8,593 bases of DNA, from contig CAKQFF010000074.1 in NCBI GenBank assembly GCA_934230685.1, forward strand, positions 1 to 8,593, given 5' to 3'. Positions 1 through 6,866 of this stretch are shown one piece after another. The stretch's first letter is position 1. Each line of letters starts with the position of its first letter. Both the position numbers and the translations under genes were made by a program. The notes under the pieces are model-generated. The model had not been told where the DNA came from. It made no database searches and was given only the letters and a program-made list of their open reading frames with translations. This DNA is from an uncultured Prevotella sp. Its GTDB lineage: Bacteria > Bacteroidota > Bacteroidia > Bacteroidales > Bacteroidaceae.

Positions 1-113
1 GCACGAACATTCCCTTCCTGTTCATACTCCACTATATACTTGCCTATATAATACTTGGTATAGACCTCAGCAGTATTTTTAGCGTATTTTTTACAAGAAA
101 TCGAGCAAAACAT
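1..113 (-). CDS. Partial gene, 5' end only; DUF1016/YhcG-like nuclease N-terminus
   Basis: An open frame on the minus strand starts at ATG (113-111) and stays open for 37 codons to the window edge. An in-frame TAA lies two codons upstream of the ATG, so the start cannot be much earlier. Residues 21-37 read YYIGKYIVEYEQEGNVR, followed by a probable A. From memory this resembles the YW-x-IGK-xIVE-x-EQ-x-G-xx-RA segment near the N-terminus of DUF1016 (YhcG-type PDDEXK nuclease) proteins, which are often linked to restriction or defence loci. Family members usually have a few more residues before this motif, so the gene could be 5'-truncated or decayed. The catalytic part is outside the window. 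It is divergent from the secreted-protein operon and probably unrelated to it. The family call is inference from a short motif. Confidence 0.4.
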   Translation of the reverse strand, partial: MFCSISCKKYAKNTAEVYTKYYIGKYIVEYEQEGNVR

Positions 114-181
114 TATATTTTATTTGAGCTTTTATATCTCCTTATTTCGGATGATACTATCGACTTATAAGTCATAAAAAT

Positions 182-289
182 AACACCACAGTACCAATTG
201 AGTAACACTGCAGTACCAGTAGGGTGAAACTCCTGTACCAGCCGTATGAAACTCCAGTACCAGTTAGGCAACACTGGCGCGGTACTGGG
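182..289. repeat. Degenerate 22-bp phased direct repeats with an inverted terminal copy
   Basis: GTACCA begins at 191, 213, 235 and 257, an exact 22-bp step. Each is preceded by an AACACT- or AAACTC-like block (182, 204, 227, 249, 270). The rough unit is GTACCAGT, a variable middle, then GAAACTCCA. The last element is inverted: CCAGTACC at 254-261 is the exact reverse complement of GGTACTGG at 281-288, with a 19-nt loop. A step near two helical turns would put the motifs on one DNA face. Whether these are protein-binding sites, a recombination remnant or a decayed repeat family is not known. They lie about 100 bp upstream of the promoter. Confidence 0.75.
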
Positions 290-369
290 ATTACTACATC
301 TGTTCAGTTATTTTAAAGGGCGGATGAACACATAAAAAACGGACTTGGCAAGAAAATTATGGGATTATG

Positions 370-401
370 TTTGCGTATTAAAGAATTATGTCATATCTTT
401 G
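370..401 (+). promoter_or_regulatory. Bacteroidota-type promoter for the adhesin-protease operon
   Basis: TTTG at 370-373 (-33 element) is followed after 20 bp by TATCTTTG at 394-401, an exact match to the TAnnTTTG -7 consensus of the Bacteroidota primary sigma factor. Transcription would start near 406-410, giving a leader of about 85 nt before the ATG at 493. No other match this good lies closer to the gene. Confidence 0.75.
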
Positions 402-423
402 CAACAGTGTAAGACAGTTAGAC

Positions 424-470
424 ACTAAACGACAGCGAATAATTTCAAATCGTAACATACGATATTTAGT
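424..470 (+). other. Possible nested hairpin in the 5' leader
   Basis: ACTAAA (424-429) is complementary to TTTAGT (465-470), and inside it ATCGTA (449-454) is complementary to TACGAT (458-463) across a 3-nt loop. Both helices are short and AU-rich, so they may be chance. They lie in the predicted leader, 22 nt or more before the start codon, where structure could affect translation initiation. Confidence 0.3.
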
Positions 471-492
471 ATAACATTTAAACATAATCAGC

Positions 493-3400
493 ATGAAGAA
501 AGCACTACTCTACAGCTTGATGGCGCTCACAGTAACATCGGCAACTGCGGGGAATGTTGTCCCTAAGTATGGTAAACTTGCTAAGTTGACTGAACAGTAT
601 GTCAACAAGAAGCATGGCCCACAGCTCGTGAAACTTCACGGCTTCAACGCGCCTGCAGCAAGCATTGCCAAGACATCAACAACATCTGCCACAAGCACTA
701 TGCAGGCAAAAGCCTACGGTTTCCTTTACGACGAGGACGGCAATGTGTGGTACTACACCCAGGACAATACCTATCGCAGCGATCAGTACAACGCTTATAT
801 CGACAAATCTATCATCAACCTCTACGACCAGAACCATAAACTGGCCGGCACTCTGACTGTGGACGTACCCGAGAATATGGACGTTAACCGCGTGGAGCCT
901 TACGGCACCGTGACCAAGAAATTCTTTGATCTTGACAACAAGACCCAGGAAGTGCTCGTGGAGTTGCACCAGGTGGGCAATGCCGAAAACAACTATCAGG
1001 GTGCTTACTACACAAGAGCCTACCACATTGAAGACGGCTCATTGGCACAGGAATTTGCGGGTGCAGGCGTTTTCCTCAACATCCCCAAAAACTCTTGGTC
1101 GAAATACCAGCGTCTTATCATCAGCAACGCCAAGTTTGAAGCTGTGGATGGCAAGACCTATGAGGACGGTAGCCAATATTATACAACCAACGACTACGTT
1201 GACGTTTACAAACCTGCATCGTGGGGTAACGGTCCTGCCAAGGAGCATAGTTTCGTGGTTGACGAGGACTATACCTACTACGGCAACGACGGAGCACCAG
1301 TTCAGGTGTTCAATGTCAACGGCACACCTTATTATATGGTGTCGCACTACGAGAAACAATGGCTTAAGGGATACGACGAGACCAACTATGACCCTATCCC
1401 AACACCCGACAACCACCTTATCATAAAGACATACAACGAGAAGTTCAACCGCGTTGACTCGCTCGCAGTGCCTATCGAGAAGTCTGAGGACACCAACTTC
1501 CCAATGGCTCTTATCGGCAACTTCGGCTCGAAGACTCTCACCTCCGACTACTTCAAGAAGGACGGTAAGCTGGCTTACGTGGTGACCTTCTTCGACTACA
1601 TCACCGCCCACGACGAGTTCCGCTATAAGTTTGTGGCCTACGACCATGAGGGCAACAAGATCAATGACATCTGCGACGGTGTATACGACACTTGGTTCGA
1701 CCTCAACGCCATCAATGGCACAGAGGACCAGATGGCCTTTATGCAGTATGCAAGCGACGAGACTGCCCAGCAGCTTCGCATCGTCAACCTGCCTTCGTGC
1801 CAGGAGGCTACCATCATGCCGACAGAAATCGACGGCAACCTCATCAGCACTGTGATGAACCGCTATGGCAGCAAGGACAACTACAAGTATCTTATGAAGC
1901 TGAGCCACGGCATCGACGACGGCAACGGCAATGTTATAGCCCGCGTGGCATGGATTAATCCTGACCTGAGCGTTGACCACTACACATCGTTCAACCTTGG
2001 ACAGCAGGCTGAGAACTTTGGCATGGTTCTCTCCGACAACTATCTCAATCCATACATGTTCGACACCAACGACAAGCTTGAGTTCTGCTACCAGGCAAAG
2101 ATGAGAAACACTGAGACTGGAAAGCTCGACAACGTGTTTGTCATCGCCGACGAGGACGGCAACACCGTGCGCTCATTCTCAAGCAACGAGAACGGAGCGG
2201 CTGTGTCGGCAGGATGCTTCGACGCCACATCCACAAGAAAGGAATTCTATGTGCAGTATAACGACTCGGTGAACAATGTCTACAATCTTGAGTTCTACAC
2301 CCTGCCTTTCGTGAAGTATGAGAAGGGTGGCGACGGCACCAAGGCCAACCCATACCTCGTGGCAACAGCGGGCGACCTTATCTCTATCAAGGATGAGCCT
2401 AATGCAAGCTACAAGATGGTGGACAACATCAATCTCGACAACTTCAACACCAGCAACGCTACATGGGAACCAATCGCAGCTTTCGGCGGCAACTTCGACG
2501 GCGACAACCACTCGATTGACAACCTCTACATCAACCATACTGCATCGAGCGTGGGTCTCTTTGGCGACCTTGCCGAGAAGGCCAACATCAGCAATCTCGT
2601 AATCACCAATCCTGAGATTGAGCTTACCAGCAACAACAGCTCTATCGGTGTGGTGGCAGCAAGTGCTGTGAAGAGCTCTATTAATAATGTACATGTGTTC
2701 AACGCCAACATAGAAGGCGAGAGCATGGGCATGATTGGCGGTATCGTTGGACAAGCAGCCCTTGAGACATCACTGAAGGCTGTGTCGTTGAACAACTCTT
2801 CGATCGTGGCTCCATCAGCAAGCAGCGTGGGCAGCATCGCCGGTGACATCCGCACATCAACAGTTATCTCTGCGGCAGCAGCCAACAATGTGAAGATAGA
2901 AGCCGACCAGACTGTGGGCGGTATCGTGGGTGCTGCAATGCAGTCGACCATCAACAACGCCAACGTATCCGACGCTAACCTCACAGCCAACAACACTATT
3001 GGCGGCATCGTGGGCAGCAGCAACATGTCGAATATCGACAAGGGCATCTTCGACGGAAATATCTTAGCCAAGAAAGCAAGCTGGGATGGCCTGGCAGCGG
3101 GCGGCATTGTAGGCTCTCTCGATTCTGACTGGAGTGGCAGCACAACAGCCATCATCACCAACAATATCGCCAATGGCACAATTAGCGTGGCTGAGGGTGA
3201 GGAGAGCGACGCTACTATCCACCGCATCGCAGGACGCACTATCGCCAACGAAGAAGATTGTGACTTGACCGAAAAGCGACTCGCCAACAACTTCGCCATA
3301 AAGGGAATGACCGTAAACGGCAATGCCGTTGAATCGGACGACGCTACAACTGTAGAGGGCAAGACTGCCACCAAGGACGAGCTTGGCAAGGCGGCTCTCG

Positions 3401-3984
3401 AGGCTATGGGCTATGCCTACGGCGACAACACAGACGCTCCTTGGAAGGAAGACGGAAAGGATATGCCTGTGCTCTATTTCGAGAACACACTCATGGCTGC
3501 CACTCTCTCGGAGAGCTACGTAAGCCTTAATCCTGATGAAGAGCATGAGCTGACAGCCAACTTCTACGGTGCCGACGCTCTGTGGGCAGAGATTACATCA
3601 TCCGACAACAATGTTGTGGAGGTGCTTTCTACAGAAGCCAACGGTTCTGAATTCAAGGCCAACATCAAGGCCAAGAAGGCTGGCAAGGCTAACTTGAGCA
3701 TTACACTCGACGACATCACATTGGTTTGCGAGGTGACCGTGGGCAATGCCACTGGCATCAACTCTGCAACAATAGGCAACGCAACTATGGCCATCATGCC
3801 GGGCAACGGATTTGTGAAGGCTGAGGGCGCAACATCGCTCGCCGTATACACTATCGACGGACGCAACGTAGCCAACGCCAACGGCGAGATGGTTGCTACA
3901 AGCCAGATGGGCAAGGGCACATTCGTGGTAGTTGCCAACTACAAGGACGGCAAGAAGGCCACTGCCAAGGTTATCGTGAAGTAA
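493..3984 (+). CDS. Large secreted GLUG-repeat / Ig-like surface protein with T9SS C-terminus
   Basis: This 1163-residue protein is probably exported by Sec and then T9SS and kept on the surface or released. A signal peptide (MKK, hydrophobic core, S-A-T-A) ends near residue 19. Residues 20-606 match no family I know; they are rich in Asp, Tyr and Asn with many short beta-strand-like stretches. GDGTKANPY (614-621) opens a GLUG-type region, as in M26-type proteins and Bacteroidota adhesins. It has FDGDNHSIDNLYI (668-680), VGLFGD (687-692) and four GGIVG motifs (749, 809, 837, 870), suggesting a beta-solenoid. PW and MPVLYFE (983-997) form the usual exit of such regions. Residues about 1004-1083 look like a Big2 Ig-like domain, and 1088-1163 like a type A sorting domain (VYTIDGRNV, then KGTFVV and a basic end). 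The ATG gives an intact signal peptide. It lacks a clear Shine-Dalgarno, as is normal in this phylum. The protease gene follows after 28 nt. A role in adhesion is inferred; no catalytic motif is visible. Confidence 0.93.
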   Translation: MKKALLYSLMALTVTSATAGNVVPKYGKLAKLTEQYVNKKHGPQLVKLHGFNAPAASIAKTSTTSATSTMQAKAYGFLYDEDGNVWYYTQDNTYRSDQYNAYIDKSIINLYDQNHKLAGTLTVDVPENMDVNRVEPYGTVTKKFFDLDNKTQEVLVELHQVGNAENNYQGAYYTRAYHIEDGSLAQEFAGAGVFLNIPKNSWSKYQRLIISNAKFEAVDGKTYEDGSQYYTTNDYVDVYKPASWGNGPAKEHSFVVDEDYTYYGNDGAPVQVFNVNGTPYYMVSHYEKQWLKGYDETNYDPIPTPDNHLIIKTYNEKFNRVDSLAVPIEKSEDTNFPMALIGNFGSKTLTSDYFKKDGKLAYVVTFFDYITAHDEFRYKFVAYDHEGNKINDICDGVYDTWFDLNAINGTEDQMAFMQYASDETAQQLRIVNLPSCQEATIMPTEIDGNLISTVMNRYGSKDNYKYLMKLSHGIDDGNGNVIARVAWINPDLSVDHYTSFNLGQQAENFGMVLSDNYLNPYMFDTNDKLEFCYQAKMRNTETGKLDNVFVIADEDGNTVRSFSSNENGAAVSAGCFDATSTRKEFYVQYNDSVNNVYNLEFYTLPFVKYEKGGDGTKANPYLVATAGDLISIKDEPNASYKMVDNINLDNFNTSNATWEPIAAFGGNFDGDNHSIDNLYINHTASSVGLFGDLAEKANISNLVITNPEIELTSNNSSIGVVAASAVKSSINNVHVFNANIEGESMGMIGGIVGQAALETSLKAVSLNNSSIVAPSASSVGSIAGDIRTSTVISAAAANNVKIEADQTVGGIVGAAMQSTINNANVSDANLTANNTIGGIVGSSNMSNIDKGIFDGNILAKKASWDGLAAGGIVGSLDSDWSGSTTAIITNNIANGTISVAEGEESDATIHRIAGRTIANEEDCDLTEKRLANNFAIKGMTVNGNAVESDDATTVEGKTATKDELGKAALEAMGYAYGDNTDAPWKEDGKDMPVLYFENTLMAATLSESYVSLNPDEEHELTANFYGADALWAEITSSDNNVVEVLSTEANGSEFKANIKAKKAGKANLSITLDDITLVCEVTVGNATGINSATIGNATMAIMPGNGFVKAEGATSLAVYTIDGRNVANANGEMVATSQMGKGTFVVVANYKDGKKATAKVIVK

Positions 3985-4012
3985 CAACTAACCCAACAAA
4001 AGACATTCAGTT
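3985..4012 (+). other. 28-nt intercistronic gap
   Basis: The gap has no hairpin, no T-tract and no TAnnTTTG element, so the two genes are probably co-transcribed. It contains AAAAGA about 9-14 nt before the TTG start but no strong Shine-Dalgarno. An in-frame TAA at 3989-3991 prevents any earlier start for the protease. Confidence 0.6.
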
Positions 4013-6739
4013 TTGAAACTAAATAATATTATTGTCACAGCCACGCTGCTCCTCTGCTCTGCGGAGGGCGCGCTGGCTGTGCCTGCTTATACAGGCACCA
4101 TAAAAGTAAGGCAAGCCGACGGCACCGAGCTTTCGATAAGAATACACGGCGACGAGCGAGCCAATTTCGTGACCACTGACGATGGGTACCCTATTCTGCT
4201 AAACCAGAAGACGGGCAACTATGAGTATGCCACACTTGCAAACGGAACGCTTCGCTCAAGCGGCATAAAGGCTGCCAATGCCACTATGCGTACAGCCGAG
4301 ACAAAGGCTTTGCTCGAGAGCTTCGACAAGAATGCCACTATCGCCGCTGCCAGGAGCAAGAAGGCAAGCGCATTCGCCCCTTCTGCCAAAGCAATGAAGG
4401 TGGGCGCGAAACCTATGAAAACTCTCACAAAGAACTTTCCACACGTAGGCGAGCAGCACGGCATCGTTATCCTCATGGAGTTTAACGACAAGGAGTTCAC
4501 CACAATGGAGAATCCGAAGCAGTACTACACCGATGCCATGAACAAGGAGGGCTTTACAGCCGAGAATGGAGCCAACGGTAGTGCGCGCGACTTCTTCATT
4601 GCCAGCAGCAACGGTATTTTCCGACCTACGTTCGACGTTTATGGTCCGGTGAAGATCGACTATGCACAGCACGACGCAGGACAAGGCACCTACAACACCG
4701 AGATAAACATGGGAACATTGGTGAAGGCTGCCATCGAGGGACTGGACGATGTTGTAGACTTCGCACAATACGACCACGACGGCGACGGATATGTAGACAA
4801 TGTGTATATCTACTACGCAGGAAACGGTGCAGCCGACTCGAATGACACGAACACCATTTGGCCTCACGCCTTCGACATGAGAGGTTGGGACATCGACCTT
4901 AAGACAAACGACGGGGTGAGAATAGGCAGCTACACCTGCAGCAACGAGGTTGACGGCACACGAAGCGGCAATCTGCCAACGGGCATTGGCACGTTTGTGC
5001 ATGAGTTTGGACATTGCTTAGGGTTTGCCGACCACTATGACACCACCGACGCTTCTGCCAACTATACTCCAGGCAGCTGGGACACAATGGCGGGAGGTTC
5101 ATACAACAACAACGCCAACACTCCCCCACTCTACTCTTCATTTGAGCGTTACGAACTCGGTTGGCTTACTCCTGAGGACATCACTCATCGTACTGACGCG
5201 CTGAACGAACTGCCTAACCTTGGCGACTCAAACAAGGCTTACAAGGTGAGTGTGCCGGGCAAGGACAACGAGTATTTCCTGCTTGAGAACCGCCAACAAA
5301 CTGGTTGGGACGCTTATCTGCCCAGCTCAGGAATGCTTATATGGCACATCGACGACGACAAGACGGTGTGGAAGAACAACGAGGTGAACAATAATCCCAT
5401 CCACCAGCACGTGGACATCGTGGAGGCCAACGGCAAGCCTTCGGCCCACCAATACTATCAGAGCGGTGTGCCTTTCCCCGGCTCAAACAATGTGATGGAG
5501 CATAAGTTCAAGTCGTGGGACGGCCAAGGGCTGCTCGACATCGAGAATATCACCGAGACAGAAGGCGTTGTGTCGTTCATCGTGGCAGGTGCCGACTCTG
5601 GAATAGAAAAGCCAAGCGTCAATGTAAGCGACGTCAGCTACAAGGGTTTCAGTCTCAGCTGGGACAAGGTGGAGAAGGCAGACAAGTATATTCTCGACAT
5701 CAAGAAGGTGGAGAAGGACGGCAGTCTGACTGAGATAGACGGATTCACCGACAAGGAGATCAGCGGAGAATCAGTCTATGTGGACAATGTTGAGGAAAAC
5801 AGCACATATCTGGTAAGCCTCAGCAGCTGCATTAAGTCGTTCTACTCAGAGGCTGACACGAAGACCGTAGACACACCCGCAATGCCTTTCACCGAGAAGC
5901 AGGTGGCTAACGTTAAGGTGAGCGAGATTACCAATACGTCGTTCTCTGCCTCATGGGACGCCATGGAGGATGTGCAAGGCTACATCGTCACCTTGTCAAA
6001 ACGAGCCTACGACGGCGAGGAGACGAGCACAGCCTACGACTTCAGCGACCGTAAGGACGGAATGCCAGCGGGATGGACCACCAACAGCAACAGCTTCATC
6101 AGCAGCGAGGGATACTATGGCGAGGCAGCTCCTGCCATGCGTCTGTCTACCGACGGCAGTTATCTCATTGCCAACAACAGCAATGCCTTGGCAAGCAAAC
6201 TGAGCTTCTGGTACTATATAGCCACACCTTCAGAGGGTTCGGCTATCAACATCGAAACCATGCGCAACGGCGAATGGACCACAGAACAATCGATTGAAGC
6301 CTCAACAAAGAAGAAGGAGACCATGACGATTGACTTTAAGCCTACCGCATCCGTAAGGATTTCGTTCAAACGAGAGGGCAAGGCAAACGTGCTGATTGAC
6401 GATGTGAAGGTGAGCGGCAACAGCGTGAAGAATCATCCTCTCGACAGATACAACATGAAGAATGTGGAGAATGCGACCACATATACCTTCGACAACCTGG
6501 AGGGCTCAACCGAATATAGCCTCACAGTGCAGGCTGTATGCAACGGCGAGAAGACCAAGCCTTCGGCTGAACTTGTGGTTGCCACAAGCAATGGTGAAAG
6601 CTCCATCGGCTCTATACATTACGCCGACACCACAGGAAGTAAGGTATACGACCTTTCGGGCAGAGAAGTAATCAACGAAAATGCCAAGGGCGTTTACATC
6701 AAGAAGGTGAACGGAAGAATGGTGAAAGTAGCGAGATAG
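4013..6739 (+). CDS. Secreted M6-family zinc metalloprotease with Fn3 and jelly-roll-like modules, T9SS C-terminus
   Basis: This 908-residue protein is predicted to cut proteins outside the cell. A signal peptide ends near A22 (A-L-A). Residues 23 to about 140 form a propeptide with the M6-typical pattern DGTELSIRIHGDE and TTDDGYP. The peptidase domain (about 145-525) has the zinc motif HEFGHCLGFAD (330-340, matching HExxHxxGxxD), a Met-turn WDTMAGGS (356-363), an Asp-rich likely calcium site DHDGDGYVD (254-262), TIWPH (281-285), LLENRQ (to 428) and LIWHID (to 447). All expected catalytic residues are present. An Fn3-like domain follows at about 534-623. A second runs about 631-663 and resumes at about 813-858, with a jelly-roll-like module (about 674-801) inserted. 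Residues 866-908 (VYDLSGREV, then GVYIKKVNGRMVKV) resemble a short T9SS sorting end. The start is TTG: there is no upstream ATG before the in-frame stop, and the first internal ATG (about residue 92) would remove the signal peptide. The substrate is unknown; the co-transcribed surface protein is one candidate partner. Confidence 0.93.
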   Translation: MKLNNIIVTATLLLCSAEGALAVPAYTGTIKVRQADGTELSIRIHGDERANFVTTDDGYPILLNQKTGNYEYATLANGTLRSSGIKAANATMRTAETKALLESFDKNATIAAARSKKASAFAPSAKAMKVGAKPMKTLTKNFPHVGEQHGIVILMEFNDKEFTTMENPKQYYTDAMNKEGFTAENGANGSARDFFIASSNGIFRPTFDVYGPVKIDYAQHDAGQGTYNTEINMGTLVKAAIEGLDDVVDFAQYDHDGDGYVDNVYIYYAGNGAADSNDTNTIWPHAFDMRGWDIDLKTNDGVRIGSYTCSNEVDGTRSGNLPTGIGTFVHEFGHCLGFADHYDTTDASANYTPGSWDTMAGGSYNNNANTPPLYSSFERYELGWLTPEDITHRTDALNELPNLGDSNKAYKVSVPGKDNEYFLLENRQQTGWDAYLPSSGMLIWHIDDDKTVWKNNEVNNNPIHQHVDIVEANGKPSAHQYYQSGVPFPGSNNVMEHKFKSWDGQGLLDIENITETEGVVSFIVAGADSGIEKPSVNVSDVSYKGFSLSWDKVEKADKYILDIKKVEKDGSLTEIDGFTDKEISGESVYVDNVEENSTYLVSLSSCIKSFYSEADTKTVDTPAMPFTEKQVANVKVSEITNTSFSASWDAMEDVQGYIVTLSKRAYDGEETSTAYDFSDRKDGMPAGWTTNSNSFISSEGYYGEAAPAMRLSTDGSYLIANNSNALASKLSFWYYIATPSEGSAINIETMRNGEWTTEQSIEASTKKKETMTIDFKPTASVRISFKREGKANVLIDDVKVSGNSVKNHPLDRYNMKNVENATTYTFDNLEGSTEYSLTVQAVCNGEKTKPSAELVVATSNGESSIGSIHYADTTGSKVYDLSGREVINENAKGVYIKKVNGRMVKVAR

Positions 6740-6750
6740 ATTTAAAGAGG

Positions 6751-6792
6751 AAAAGGGTGTAAAAGCAACATTTTACACCTTTTTTCTTTTTT
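6751..6792 (+). terminator. Intrinsic terminator of the adhesin-protease operon
   Basis: A 14-bp stem (6751-6764 with 6771-6784, containing one G-U pair) encloses a 6-nt loop GCAACA. Its core is GGTGTAAAA paired with TTTTACACC. It runs into a T-rich tail to 6792 and begins 12 nt after the protease stop codon. Confidence 0.88.
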
Positions 6793-6817
6793 ATCACAAT
6801 AAATTGTAGTACATTTG
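6787..6817 (+). promoter_or_regulatory. Promoter of the propeller-protein gene
   Basis: TACATTTG at 6810-6817 matches the TAnnTTTG -7 element exactly. The -33 position falls in the terminator T-tract, where TTTT (6787-6790) stands in for TTTG at 19-bp spacing, so that element is weak. A start near 6823 would give a leader of about 44 nt. The gene is therefore probably transcribed apart from the upstream operon. Confidence 0.6.
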
Positions 6818-6866
6818 CATGTAAATTACTGATAATAAACACATTATTAATATAAATACAGAAAAT

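Larger units (their letters stand above)
114..492. other. Divergent intergenic region
   Basis: This AT-rich stretch of 379 bases lies between the minus-strand nuclease-like fragment and the first secreted-protein gene. It holds the 22-bp phased repeats, the promoter and the leader structure listed separately. I see no convincing gene, tRNA or terminator here. Positions 290-369 show nothing recognisable. A 20-codon frame on the minus strand (about 176-114) ends just before the nuclease-like ATG, but nothing supports it as a gene. Confidence 0.6.

Noticed and set aside
182..289. CRISPR array
   Set aside because: The 22-bp units are contiguous and degenerate, with no unique spacers of constant length and no cas genes nearby.
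1039..1980. Long minus-strand open frame (313 codons)
   Set aside because: It lies wholly inside the strongly supported plus-strand secreted-protein gene and its translation has no recognisable domain; it looks like a frame shadow of biased codon use.
2526..3389. Minus-strand open frame (287 codons) over the GLUG region
   Set aside because: It is a shadow of the repetitive plus-strand gene; its hydrophobic look comes from reading the repeated Asn/Gly/Ile codons in reverse.
5000..5002. Frameshift or loss of function in the protease active site
   Set aside because: The HExxHxxGxxD motif and the Met-turn are intact; the Cys following the second His sits at a variable position.
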